The notes beneath the pieces were generated by a model. The model did no database searches. It had not been told where the DNA came from and was given only the letters and a program-made list of their open reading frames with translations. The position numbers were made by a program, and so were the translations under genes. From Owenia fusiformis (taxonomy: Eukaryota > Annelida > Polychaeta > Sabellida > Oweniidae): a stretch of 64,000 nucleotides of DNA. Positions 1 to 13,637 of this stretch are shown here, in pieces. Position 1 is the first letter of the stretch. Each line of letters opens with the position of its first letter. Location of the stretch: positions 24,196,455 to 24,260,454 of the forward strand of contig CAIIXF020000002.1 in NCBI GenBank assembly GCA_903813345.2. Reading direction: 5' to 3'.

Positions 1-364
1 GCCGTGGGCGGATTTTCCTGTTCTCTCAAATATTCCCATATTTATTTTCTCGAATTTTTGATTGATTAAGTGGATGCTCTTTCCCTTTTTTAAACCATCA
101 AACAGATCCCGATTGTCTGTGTTTTCTCCATTGTAGTTTACAGTCATTACGCGAACGTTACAAATTATGAACAAGTATGCGAGCGGCGATTATGACGTAG
201 CGGGAAGATATACTATATCTGCCAGCTCGGAGCTGGAACACATAGATACTCAAATGATGTTGATTGAACATCAGGCTGCAGAGAAATCGTAATTTTACTG
301 AGTGGCTTCACGAAAAAATAAGCAGCACTTTAGGCCACCTTAGTAGGCTATATGGCAACATTTG

Positions 365-2391
365 CAGAGCTGTCAAGTGTCCCGCGAATGGCGGGATTAT
401 CCCGCGAATTTGATCAAAATTAGGCTAATTCGCGTGTCCCGCAATGTCCCGCGAAGTCCCGCAAATGTGGCTTTAACCTCCGCGAATTTCCGAAATTGTT
501 GCAATCCCCTATATTGTGATTATCTTATCTTATATAAGAAGCTAAGTTTTTTGCACTTTTGAGGAGTAAAGTTTACCTTGTTGTAAGTACCTAGCATGCT
601 GTTGTTTGGTATCAAAATAAAGAGGAAGGGTTCAACTTTCATTTTAATTACGAAAATAGGGATGTAGGTCACAAACAGTCCCAACGTTGGCCTTTTTACT
701 ACCCGTGTGGCTTTTTACTACCCGTGTGGCCTTCATCTCAGAACTGAGCAAATGTTAGCAAACGCGAGTTACAATAAATGGACGCTGATATGTAGAAAGG
801 GTTTGTAGAAAAAAACGGGTACCGGGTTGTAAATCCTCCATGCTGGGTTCAAACTTGGTACCCGGGCAAAAAAACGGGTACCCAAAAAACGAAAAATACG
901 AATATATAACATAATAAGATTCTGAGAAAACGTGTAAGATTTGTTTTGAATTCACAAAAATGTATGTAACATCCTTCAAAATTGAGCTAGAAGCTTCAAA
1001 TAAAAAGCATAGTTTAAGGCTCTTTTCTTCCTCTATCGTCATGGCCATATTTTCATTGGTTATGGGGGGGGGGGTGCATCATCGCAACCTCTCCTGGCTA
1101 CGCCTATGACATTGTAAGACATAACAATTTACAATTCAGTGGACATTTTGTCGAAAATTGGGATAACTTAAATTATGATTAATAATCAAAATCATGTAAA
1201 TTAACACACGTCACCTCTCTGCTAAAGCAACGATAGCTATTTACAGATTTAAATCATAATCAAAACAATTCACGTACCAACATACGAACTATTGAAAATA
1301 GAGTAAGATTGATTTGTCTTGTTTTTCAAATCGTCTTACAATGTCATTGGCGTAGCCAGGAGGGGGTACGATCGCACCCCCCCCCCTCCCCCTTCATTAC
1401 CAATGGAAATATGACCATGATGATAAAGGAAGAAAAGAGCCTTAAAATGCTTTTCATTTGAAGCTTCTAGCGCAATTTTGAAGGAAGTTACATACATTTT
1501 TGTAAATTCAAAACAAATCTTACACGTTTTCTAATGATCTAATTATGTTGTATATTCGTGTATTTCGTTTTTTGGGTACCCGGTTTTTTCGACCGGGTAC
1601 CAAGTTTGAACCCAGCATGGAGGATTTACTACCCGGTACCCGGTTTTTTCTACAAACCCTATCTAGAAAAGTAACCTCATTCCCTATAATTTGATGTAGA
1701 TTAATCGAACCCCTATATCATGGGCCATGCCTACAGTATATGAATAGGTACATTTTAATATATAACATTATGGGGGTAAGCGTTTCATAGTTGGTCACGA
1801 CGCCATAAGTGCAAAGTATTGTTCCGAATTTTTGAATTTCGTGTTAGATTACGGTACTCACACCTGAAGCATGGTTTTTGTTTTTGATAAATTACAATAA
1901 AGTTTAATAATATTCCTATGCGTATTTTGTGAAATTGTGTTGACGTTTATTTAAGTTATAATGCAACGGTGCATTATATTTGATTAATCAGTATCTGGTA
2001 GTTTGATTTAAGTACTTTAACATGCTTTTACATTAGTCCCAATTACGCAAATCCCTTGAATGTCCCGGTACATCCTGCAAATTTAGGTGGATGTCCCGCG
2101 AAATCCCGCAAATTTAGGGCACGTTGTCTAAAACATCTGTCCCTCTATGAAGTTTTTGGTGGTAAACCTGTTAACTGTCCCGCAATTAGAGTGTTTGTCC
2201 CTCGAATGGTCCCGCTAAATCCCGCGAATTTGATAAAAAAAAATTGGCCTATTAGCGCAATCACGCAAATGCCTTAAATGTCCCGCGAAATCCCGCGAAT
2301 TTAGTATATGTCCCGCAAAATCCCGCGAATTTTGGGCACTGGGTCTAAAAAATCTGTCCCGCGAGAAAATCTTTAGGGGTTGACAGTACTG
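365..2391. mobile_element. Non-autonomous hAT-like element with 6-bp TSD (family CAG-CTGTCAA)
   Basis: The ends are CAGAGCTGTCAA and TTGACAGTACTG. The direct repeat CATTTG lies at 359-364 and 2392-2397, and the uninterrupted site is seen in the partner block near 42930. Both subterminal regions carry many copies of TCCCGCGAATTT or TCCCGCAAAT, possibly transposase-binding repeats. No transposase reading frame is visible. CAG...CTG tips suggest hAT, but the TSD is 6 bp rather than the usual 8, so the superfamily is tentative. The middle holds a second, palindromic element. Confidence 0.85.
796..1665. repeat. Large inverted repeat nested in the hAT-like element
   Basis: The left arm (about 796-1116) is the imperfect reverse complement of the right arm (about 1330-1665), with a spacer near 1117-1330. 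Both arms carry GGGTACC repeats, a poly-G or poly-C tract and the motif GGCGTAGCCAGG. The sister element at 3609-4796 lacks it, so it was probably inserted later. The short open frame at 755-1048 lies inside an arm and is not a gene. Confidence 0.8.
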
Positions 2392-2397
2392 CATTTG

Positions 2398-3608
2398 CCT
2401 CAATTTATATAGCATAATCGATGGATAGAAAACTACACCCAATGCTCACAAGCTACCTCTTTATTACCTGAGAAAGTTTAGGGCAGTGACCTGCAGAGGG
2501 CACTATCACAAACAAGCACTGCACAAATCGATAAATTCCCGGGTATTGTAACGGCCTTGCAAGAACAGCGGCAGCATGTAACCTGAGGACTTTACGGATT
2601 GGATTCACTATTTTCTCAGGAAGAAGTTATTTGGACAATTATGTTCAATAATGTCACTGACACTGTTCTCAATGTTTCTGTATACTCTGGTTGTTCATTC
2701 TGCAGTTCGATTATTCAGTTATTATGTTCATTCACGTTACTGAAACTGTTCTCTATGGCTCTGTATATTATGTATATTCTAGTTGTTCATTGTTCACTTC
2801 AATAGTTGGGTTCATTTAGGTTACTCATGGGGTTCTCCTTGACTTTGTGTAACAGTATTATATGGTTTGGTTGTTCAGTCTCTTTATTGAATTCTCATAT
2901 AGGTATTTGTCCATTCCCTGTGAAGAATCACAGCTTTGTTACTATGCATCAGTATATGTTTATAGATATTCCATTTGTATTAGAGTCTTTTATGTAATTA
3001 TTTACAAATGCACATGTCCTTTTCTGTGCACATCACTGTCCATGCTACTGATGAAGGAACTGGTATATGACCTCTTACTTACACTTAAGATGTTCCTGCG
3101 CTTATAATGTCATGGTAATTTGGTTTGTTATTCAACAAAACATATTGAAAGGAGTAAAATGAGCAATTAATAATAAAGTCCCAATGCTTACATTTGCCAT
3201 AGTTTGTTCGTGAACTCATAAGAGAAGGAATAGCGAAGATTAACATGACCTGGAAGTGTGAATTTTAGCACAGGATTATTGCTGCTTCATATTACTTCCA
3301 TATGTAAAAAGGGAAGAACCATTAGTTTGTATGTGGGTATTTGTCGAGGGAACGTCAGTGCATACTTTTTTGCAATGTTTCTTATGTCTTCATTATTTCT
3401 TAGCTTGAGCACAGGGTGTGTACCAAATTAAGTGTGACATTTACGTGTAGGGTAAGGTACACCACAAGGGTGATGAAATTTTAGCAAACTGATGTTTTCA
3501 TATTTTCAGAAAGATCTAAAAACTAGACCAAATCTTTCTGAAATTGTGAACCTCATCAACCTCGTGTTGTACCTTACTCTGCGTGGTTCACGCTTAATTT
3601 GGTATACA
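2398..3608. other. Duplicated non-coding flank containing a ZNF-upstream-type module
   Basis: This stretch matches about 42934-44268. It contains the CATGGTAATTTGG...ATATTGAAAGGAGT module near 3107-3160 and GGGAAGAACCATTAG at 3311-3325, both of which recur upstream of zinc-finger genes elsewhere. No zinc-finger body accompanies the module here. Short frames between 2599 and 3107 have no recognisable product and are not supported as genes. Confidence 0.7.
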
Positions 3609-4796
3609 CAGAGCTGTCAAGTGTCCCGCGAATGGCGGGATTATCCCGCGAATTTGATCAAAATTTGGCTAATTCGCGTGTCCCGCAATGTCCCGCGAAG
3701 TCCCGCAAATGTCGGCTTTGACCTCCGCGAATTTTCAAAATTGTAACAATCCCCGAGGCTAAGTAATTGTGATTATCTTGTGATATACAGTGTAAGAAGC
3801 TAAAGGGTACACCCCAGTTGTCAGAAACCCATTACTCCGAAAAATATAGGCCTAGTCATAATTTACCAGAGAAAGGGGGACGTACCAAGTTAAGCTTACG
3901 CCAGTTTCATGCCATGTATTTGGCCAAATTAATGGGATGGACGCATTCTGATGTTCATAGATATCTCTCTCTCTCTCTCACTTAGAATTGCACCCATTAC
4001 ATGGTGCTACTAGAATGGCAGGAACGGGGGATTTATTTTATATTGTGATCCTAAAAGCGGTTACTAAAACACAATATATATTACCGAACAGTTTATCTTA
4101 ACTTCTTCAATCTCTTTTTTTTGTAGGCAAAATAAAATGAAACATTTTGAAACAGATAAAATAAGTTAACGCATAGAACTTTAAAAATAAAACAGTATAC
4201 AATATTACGTTGTCAAAATATTTCGTCGCATTCAATTTCTTAGTCTCTGTCTCTTATCAAATCGAAAAAGAACAAAACATTCTAAACCTAATCACTTGGG
4301 ATTTATTTTTCGGCCTTCGTTCTTCTCCTAAACTGTATTTGCTTGACAATAATCAGAGAAAGTGCGTATTAGTATTTTGCGTGGTATATTGTTCTGTCAC
4401 GCAAACAAACGGGTGTGACTTCGATTTCTTGTCTGTTTCTATGTGTATTGTGTGGAATTGTGTTGACGTTTACTTAAGTTAAGTGCATTATATTTGATAA
4501 ATCAGTATCTGAAAGTTTGATTTGAGTACTTTTACATTAAGCCCCAATCACGCAAATCCCTTGAATGTCCTGCGACATCCCGCAAATTTAGGTGGATGTT
4601 TCGCCAATCCTGCAAATTTAGGGAAATCCCGCGAATTTGATCGAAATTCGACCTATTAGCGCAATCACGCAAATTCCTTAAATGTCCCGCAAAATCCCGC
4701 GAATTTAGGCGGATGTCCCGCAAAATCCCGCGAATTTTTGGCACTGGGTCTAAAAAATCTGTCCCGCGAGAAAATCTTTGGGGGTTGACAGTACTG
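3609..4796. mobile_element. Second member of the CAG-CTGTCAA element family, 6-bp TSD
   Basis: Its ends are almost identical to those of 365-2391, starting CAGAGCTGTCAAGTG and finishing TTGACAGTACTG. The TSD is TATACA at 3603-3608 and 4797-4802. The empty site GGTATACACCCAG is present near 44252. The TCCCGCGAATTT subterminal repeats are shared, but the palindromic insert is absent. The frames at 3492-3746 and 4532-4882 are translations of those repeats, not genes. Confidence 0.88.
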
Positions 4797-5110
4797 TATA
4801 CACCCAGTGTTGAGCAATAGCTAGCTGCAGATATAAGACACCTTTTGGCATAAAAACCAAGGTGATTAGGGGTTGAGGGCAAAGTTATGAATACTTGATG
4901 CCAATATCACTGAAATTTATAAAATATTGAGTGAAGATATTGATATCCATGAATGGGTATAATTGATATTTTTGAAAAACCATAGGATTGTCCGTCTATC
5001 CCATGGGAAATCATCATCAGCAGAAAAAAAGGAATGTTGAAAAAAATGTTGAATTAAAACATTTTGAAAAATAGAGATGTTGGAAAAAAATGTTGAATAA
5101 ATATGTTGAA
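4797..5110. other. Duplicated intergenic DNA, no gene seen
   Basis: AT-rich DNA shared with 44253-44540. It includes a run of ATGTTGAA-type short repeats near 5035-5115. About 45 bp near 4990-5035 is absent from the partner. Confidence 0.6.
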
Positions 5111-5715
5111 AAAATTTGAAAAGAAGGAGGAAAGTATCGCAACAGATTTCGGACTGTCATTTATTGGATTTTGGTTATTTTAAATAGGTGCATATGTAAG
5201 ACCAATGGGAACCTCCAGGAAAAGCACTCATAGAAATGATAGAATAATTTCGGCTTTGAGGCAGGGAAGATGCAAACAACCCACCCACATGTTTTTCTGA
5301 AATGTTTTCCTGATTTTCAACCCTTTCCACCCCTGCTTTTTTAATTTTTCTTGCATCAATACGTTGCATTTTGACATACAGTTTACCACTTTAAAAAGAA
5401 TAAGATTCCTTTTAGTTAAAGTGGAAAACAAAATTTCCCGCGTTATTTTTCCATAGGGAAAACTCATGCGATCCATTGCTTTCAGCCAATTTTGGTCACC
5501 CATAATGGATATCTTTAAAACCCCCAAAGGAATCACTTATTCCTTTAAAGGGGTCTACCATGTCTCAAAACGCAACGTATTGATGCAACAAAAATTGAAA
5601 AAGAAGGGGTGGAAGGGGTTGAAAATCAGAACAACATTTCAGAAAAAACATTTGGGTGGGTTGTTTGCATCTTCCCTGTCTCAAAGTCGAAATTATTTTA
5701 TCATCTCTAGGTCCA
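5111..5715. mobile_element. Long-inverted-repeat MITE, right end truncated
   Basis: The two halves are imperfect reverse complements around a centre near 5440. GATGCAAACAACCCACCC on the left pairs with GGGTGGGTTGTTTGCATC on the right. It belongs to the same family as 6145-6854 but lacks that element's right terminus, stopping at CATCTCTAGGTCCAGCC. The partner copy is at about 44535-45145, so the insertion predates the block duplication. Overlapping frames on both strands here come from the palindrome. Confidence 0.75.
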
Positions 5716-6144
5716 GCCATCTAAATGAGTCTTTCCAGATGTATTTGTTGCCATAATAATTATGGCTGATTATTGTTATTCATGTTAGTCATATTCAATA
5801 TTACAGTACATTAATAGGCCAATGAAAAACTTGTCAATCTGGGACAAGTTTTGTGAAGCATTCCCTAAATCAAGACTAGATAGAAGAGGTCAAGTTTCCT
5901 GTTAAAGGACATACATGTAGTTCAACCTGATCAAACTGTTCAATAGCTATGATCAAAATGAAGTAAAACATTGCCAATCTCCAACTTCACAAATTCCTGG
6001 CATAAGGTCCTTCAGGGATGCTGAAATAGCTCTGTCAAATGCTATCATGGAATTGTAAGGCAGACCTGATAATCCACACGCCCGGTGATCGTACAAAATG
6101 GATGGAGGGGGGAGTGGGCAATTTCTGCAAGAAAACTCAACAAA

Positions 6145-6854
6145 GGAGGAGGGATATTAGCACAACAGATTTTGGATAGTCATATGTTTGATTTTGGCCA
6201 TTTTCTGAGGATTTAAACAATTGCATATGTTAGGCCAATGCATTACCTCCAGGAAAATCACTTATAGAGATGATAAAATAATTTCGACTTTGAGACAGGG
6301 TAGATGCAAACAACCCACCCACATGTTTTTTCTGAAATATTTTCCTAATTTTCGACCCCTTCCATCCCTGCTTTTTAATTTTTCTTGCATCAATATGTTG
6401 CATTTTGACACATAGTTGACCACTTTAAAGGAATAAGTGATTCCTTAGGGGGTTTTAAAGATACCCATAATGGGTGACCAAACTTCGCTGAAAGCAATGA
6501 TTTTTCCTATGGGAAAATAACATGGGAAATATTGTTTTCCACTTTATCTAAAAGGAATCATTTATTCCTTTTAAGGGATTAACTGTGTGTCAAAACGCAA
6601 CATATTGATGCAAGAAAAATTAAAAAAGCAAGGATGGAAGGGGTTGAAAATCAGGAAAACATTTCAGAAAAAACATGTGGGTGGGTTGTTTGCATCTACC
6701 CTGTCTCAAAGTCGAAATTATTTTATCATCTCTAGAAGTGATTTTCCTGGAGGTAATGAATTCGCCTAACATATGCAACTGTTTAAATCCCCAGGAAATG
6801 GCCAAAATCAAACATATGACTGTCCAAAATCTGTTGCCCTAACTTCCCTCCTCC
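6145..6854. mobile_element. Palindromic MITE absent from partner block
   Basis: The ends are GGAGGAGGGATATTAGC and its counterpart ...CTTCCCTCCTCC, with arms of over 300 bp paired around about 6500. The partner block at about 46056 reads AACAAATTTCG straight through. This defines the ends, but no target-site duplication is visible. No protein-coding capacity is seen. The family match is 5111-5715. Confidence 0.8.
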
Positions 6855-7820
6855 TTTCGAAGTTTTATTTTTTCAAGAGAAAATTTACAACTGAATTGCC
6901 AAATGAATAGGCGCAGTGCACCGCAAAATATGTTGGGTCTTCTAGTATTTTTTGTGAACTGATACCCTTCTAAAATATGAGATCTATTAAAAAAGGCGCA
7001 TCATCACCAACATGCAAAAGTCAATGTTTTTGCTATAACTCAGGCAACAATGGTCTCCATGACCTGTAATAAATAGGTATAAGGGACGTTTTTATCACAA
7101 TATTAATGACATTGCTCACTTTTTAAAGTTAGTTTCCATGCATTATACAAAAAATAATCGAAATAAATGAATATTGGATGGAGGGGGGAGTGGATGGAGG
7201 GGGGAGTTACGTGTATATAAGACATGATAAGACATGCTACTTGAATTTATACTTATAACTCCAAATTTTCCCATTTTCAATCTCCAGAGATATAATATCC
7301 AGTTCCTTACTGGGGTACTGAGTTTAGTTTTTCCAAATACAAGAGTTCTTGTGAATTTGTTCCATCGTAAAGTAATATAACTCCCCCCCCCTCCATCAAC
7401 AACACCTTGGTCCAAATCTGAACACTTTGTCAATACAGTATACTTTGTTTCCATCTCATTTCTCAGTGAATATGATTACAAAAATTTTGTTTTTTAAATT
7501 TTTTATTCTATCAAAATTCAATCTAACATACGATGATGTGACCCGGACACCCCAGTGGTATATAATAGTCACACAGGAAGAGATATTACACAAAATACAT
7601 AGTCACACAGTTTTTAATACACTGCATCCCACAAATTAAAGAAAATATTATCAATGCATATTACACTAATTATACAAGATCAAGAAAATATTCAAAATTA
7701 TAAATACTAATGCACTGGTAAATAAATTGTTTCATCTATTGAACAAAACTATGAAGGTGATGGTCTAATGAACAATGTAAATCATAATTATTTATTATGT
7801 ATATTTTTCTTCATATTTAG
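6855..7820. other. Duplicated intergenic DNA with the LINE pre-insertion site
   Basis: This matches 46057-46749 followed by 50871-51131. At 7552-7570 it reads CCAGTGG directly followed by TATATAATAG. In the partner a 4.1-kb retroelement separates those two strings. G-rich and C-rich tracts near 7180-7205 and 7381-7395 form an inverted pair. No gene is seen. Confidence 0.8.
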
Positions 7821-8088
7821 GAATGAAGTCCCGCCATGGCTATTTATTTATTTATTCATTTAGATATACACTTTTTAACAGTGGCACTCTTACATTAAGG
7901 TGCATCTATATATCGTATTTAAGCGTTGGTGCAATATGGTGATGTCCAATATACACCTTTCTTATGGCAGACTTTGGATATGATATTGCTGACTTTGGAT
8001 ATGATATTGCTGACTTTAAGGATATTGATCCAATCTTTGGTAACATGGAGGATTTCCAGATTGTGATAAAAAGAAGCACATTCAAAAG
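7821..8088 (+). pseudogene. Broken GH13 (maltase/SLC3A1-like) exon copy
   Basis: This is the partner of the intact exon at 51132-51312, with the same TTTAG acceptor side and a donor-side GTGTGT. Two lesions disable it. About 75 bp of AT-rich DNA is inserted near 7845-7918, and a 24-bp tandem duplication at about 7970-8017 repeats the codons for D-F-G-Y-D-I-A. An in-frame TGA replaces the Leu codon after A-I-W. The surviving frame still reads MADFGYDIADF and KDIDPIFGNMEDF, typical of the N-terminal part of the GH13 barrel. No neighbouring exons of such a gene are recognisable. Confidence 0.75.
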
Positions 8089-8095
8089 GTGTGTA

Positions 8096-8560
8096 TAGTT
8101 TAGTTTATTATATACCCCATATGTATTCTAGATGCTCATTGGCTTATTCATGGTCACATGATATGAAATAGATGAACTTATTCCCTTGAAAGTCCTAAAT
8201 CCCTGGTATCATGGAAGAAGAAATGTACTAATCAACAGTTAGGTCATGTGACCAGTCATTAGTACGTTTTATCTTCCCTGATAGGTGAGATTATAGGAGT
8301 TGAAAGGTAAAATGCCATTAAATGCCAATAAGAACCTGTAAACATAAAAATGTTGAAATGAAAATACTTCTCATTTTGTTTTCGTTTACAAAGTACATAT
8401 GGGGTATATAATAAAACAAATAGTGACTGCCACATTTTCGGGTAATAGTGTAAAAATTTTGAGAACATGTCAGTGGACAGGATATTCCCTCAGGAAAGGC
8501 ACATGTATTTTGCACTATTTCCCTCAATGGCAGTCACTATTTGTATAATAAGGTAAGGTA
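8096..8560. mobile_element. Inverted-repeat element, TTATATACCCCATATGTA type
   Basis: TTATATACCCCATATGTA near 8108 is mirrored by TACATATGGGGTATATAATA near 8394-8412. A terminal ACTATTTGTATAATAAGG follows near 8534. A related element lies at about 34787-35258 and part of one at 51320-51600. No transposase is seen and the boundaries are approximate. Confidence 0.5.
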
Positions 8561-8837
8561 AGAATGATTTAGTCCCGGGGATTTAGTATATCCAAAATAA
8601 AAGTAAAAGTGAGACAGAAACAAAATGAACCTAATCTACTATTTTCCTTATAGGAATATTGTCCTCTTTATGCATTTTCCAATAAACGTAAAAAATCATT
8701 TTTTACAGATCGAGAGCTTGGCAATAATATATTATGCTTACATTATTGTATACTCCAGTGAGTAGTAGTAGTTTCAGCAAGAATGAATAATATAACTAGA
8801 TTGGTAAATTGAAAGTTCAATTTAAGACTCCAGATTG

Positions 8838-9052
8838 ATTAACTTGAGTAGGTAGCTGAGTAAGTAGCTGAGTAGCAAGCTGAGTAAGTAGATGATTAAG
8901 TAATTGAGTAAGTAGCTGAGTAGGTAGCTGAGAAGGAAGCTGAGTAAGCAGCTGAGTAGGTAGCTGAGTAAGTAGCTGAGTAGGTAGCCGAGAAGTAGGT
9001 AGCTAAATAGGTAGCCGAGTAGGTATGTAGGTAGGTAGGTAAGTAGGAATTT
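8838..9052. repeat. Minisatellite of GAGTAGGTAGCT-type units
   Basis: A degenerate tandem run of AAGTAGCTGAGT and AGGTAGCTGAGT units continues into AGGTAGGTAGGTAAGTAGG. The open frame through it (8896-9129, minus) is low-complexity Ser/Ala/Thr/Tyr repeat translation and not a gene. Confidence 0.85.
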
Positions 9053-10110
9053 TTGACCGAAAGTCGGATTGAAATTTGGTTTGCAGATTCAGATTCCTGG
9101 GAAAATTCTACCCTTATTTGATAACTCATACATTAAATTTGGAGATTTTTTTATTTTGACCCACTTTTAGGACGCCATATCTCAAAAATGGGTCAAAATA
9201 CTTTCTGACGGCAAAGGGCTATCACTATTAGCACACTCTTTTCTACCTGTATACAAAATTTTGAAGCAAATCCTAAAAGTATAGTGCCAGAATCGCAAAA
9301 ATAAGGAAAAACTATGAATATGACCTAGATTTTGACCTAGGCATTTTGGTGTCCAAATATTGAAACTAGGTAGCTTTTGAGGTCCCCTTCTTTTGTAGGA
9401 ATTCATTATCTTAAGCTGCACTCAGTCTATATCTCGTATTTTACACTTCAAAAAAATCTTTTTTCCTTGACTTTCTATCAGGATACCATCAGATCGATTT
9501 TTCTCGAAATTTCAAAACGCCATAACTTCCGAACGGGAAGTCGGATCGAAATTTGGTTTGCAGATTTGGATTCCTGACAAAATTCCCTAATAAAAAATAC
9601 CCTAATAAAAATACCCCTAATTCATAATTCAAACATTGAATTTGGAGAACTTTTTGTTTTGACCTACTTTCCAGACGCCATATTTCAAAATCAGTAAGAG
9701 TTATGATAAATAACGACGAAGATAATTGATAGAATATTGAAAATGTAAGATTTGACCCAGTTCTAGGATAGGATAGGATATAGAATAGGCAGGAAGGATA
9801 GGATATGAAGGAAAGGATAGAAAGGAAGGATAGATAGGAAGGATATGATCAGACAGGATAGGAAGGAAGGATGGATGATTTTTTTCTATATTTTCTTTGC
9901 TACTCTTGACTTTCTATCAGGATATCATCAGATCGATTTTTCTCGAAATTTTCAAAACGCCATAACTTTCGAACCGGAAGTCGGATCGGAATTTGGTTTG
10001 CAGATTCAGATTCCTGAGTAAATTCTACACTTATTTCATAGCTCATATGTTAAATTTGGTTAACTTTTTAGTTTGACCTACTTTCCGGACGCCATATCTC
10101 AAAATCGGTA
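9050..10110. repeat. About 440-bp tandem repeat, three degenerate copies
   Basis: The module AAGTCGGAT...GAAATTTGGTTTGCAGATT, followed by CGCCATATCTCAAAA, occurs near 9058, 9538 and 9978. CTTTCTATCAGGATA.CATCAGATCG occurs near 9470 and 9908. GGATAGGA microsatellite DNA sits at about 9765-9870. No gene is supported here. Confidence 0.75.
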
Positions 10111-10448
10111 AGAATAATCAAAAAACGGATGGCATATTCTCAATTTGTTTTTTTCTAAGCTACATGATGAAAAAAAGATAAAGGAGTAACGACAAACAAC
10201 AACGAAGATAATTGACAGAATGTTGATTTGACCTAAATTTGACCTAGTTCTTGACCTTTGACCTAGATAACAATTTGACCTAATTTCCCATAGTCCCAGA
10301 TACATTCCCTAGTTGATCATGTAAGCAGCTTAAAGTAAGTTCTTCTAGTTGGTGAGAAATCTTGTAAGGAGGAAGAATAAGAAGAAAAATAATAAGAATA
10401 ATAAGAAAACTTGCAAAAGCAATAGACTCCAGATTTTCAATCTGGAGT

Positions 10449-12240
<1,792 letters not shown>

Positions 12241-13637
12241 TCTTAGTGATGTCTTCCAAAATATTTAGAATATCCTAGAACAGAACATTCAGTATGGTAG
12301 ATCAATACAGCCTGGTTGATATATATTGTTCATAATTTAGCGCTGTCAGTCAGTATGCTGTCTGTATTTTTCATGTAGCCTGAATGTTTCAGTATGTAGC
12401 ATCTGTTAACTGCTTTTCCCAAATATGGATAATTGTTTGTCCTTTTTCTGTTCAAATTATATTTGAACTTTTTCTCTCCAATGCGGATCAGACTATGATG
12501 ATATTATTTAGAACTAGGTTTACTAACATCACATAAAGGCAGGTTAAGTCAATATCTCTTTTAAATATCCACATGGTACTCAATGTCATTCAATATGAGT
12601 ATGCATAGTGTTTTCCATCACATCTTGTATCATATATTTTGGTTGTTGATTCTTCACTTTAATTATTTTTTAATTTGTTGTCAGACTGTTCTCCGTGTCT
12701 CTCTATATACAGATATATAGGGTATATAGTACTACTATATTCTTGGTGTTGATTTTAAGTTCAACAATTATGTTCATTAATGTTTTTGACACTGTTCTCC
12801 TTGTATCACTGTTTATATTTTGGTTGTTGAGTCTTCATATAACTCTTAAATGTAGTTGTCCATCTTATGTGTACCATGCAGTCTTTTCTACTATATAACT
12901 GTTAGGAACTGATAGATATGACCTCCACTTGAACATAGTTTAAGATATCTGTAAGATGTACCTGTGCAAATAATGTCACAGTGATCTTGTTCTATAATTC
13001 AACATAATATATTGAATGGAGTGGATCTAGCAGGGAATAAATTATATAACAATTAACAGATAATGCTAATGTATGCCACAGTTGACAGTTTATTAATAAC
13101 TTATAAGGCAACAAATAGCAAAGATTCAACATGACCTGAAGGAGTAAATTCAAGTTAGGTATCACAGGATTCTGTTTCCATCACATAAACAGAACATGCA
13201 AAACAAGGGAAGAACCATTAGCGTTTTTGGGAATCTAAAGTCTGTTTTGAAATCACTGTCAACATCCATGGGGATCAGAAAGGGGCTTCATCGGGATGCC
13301 CCTCCCCCTCTGAAACTACCAAGAATTGAGATTCCTGTGAAAAATTAAAAAAATTGATGTTTTTTTATTAGAAAGGAACTATTTATTGTCCTTAAGGTCA
13401 TGGTACATGTACTTACAGAAAATGGCGATACAGGAAGTGACAAAACCATGCTCTATTTTGAACATTTTTGGACCAAGAAAACAGAGTTCTGTTTTTTTAG
13501 GTTATTGTTATTTATTTCCATATTATTCAACATAATTATTTACATAGATTGTGAGGGGCTGAGGCTATATAGCATTTTTGCCCCCCCCCCCCCCCCTCTA
13601 GAAAGAGAAAAAATCAATCACAGGAGTGTGTAGGATT
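12241..13637 (-). promoter_or_regulatory. Conserved ZNF 5' flank with relic finger and upstream module
   Basis: Relic finger DNA at about 12410-12500 (CTGCTTTTCCCAAATATGG, then TTTTTCTCTCCAATGCGG) recurs at 25948-26040 and 53690-53820. A module near 12970-13025 and GGGAAGAACCATTAG at 13207-13221 recur about 1 kb upstream of other zinc-finger starts. That conserved spacing suggests a promoter or first exon. No TATA box or splice site can be assigned securely. A poly-C tract lies at 13580-13597. Confidence 0.5.

Larger units (their letters stand above)
1..8375. repeat. Segmental duplication block 1, copy A
   Basis: This stretch is colinear with 42098-51598 and differs by scattered substitutions and by clean insertions. 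The match starts at base 1, so the block probably continues left of the window. It ends near 8375, where this copy runs on into AT-rich repeats while the other copy runs into a zinc-finger gene. Relative to the partner, this copy has gained three elements (365-2391, 3609-4796, 6145-6854). It lacks the partner's LINE and its element at 45149-45632. About 480 bp present in the partner (roughly 42322-42803) is missing here near base 230. Confidence 0.9.

Noticed and set aside
8896-9129. 77-codon minus-strand frame with Ser-Ala-Thr-Tyr repeats
   Set aside because: It lies in a GTAGCTGAGTAG minisatellite.
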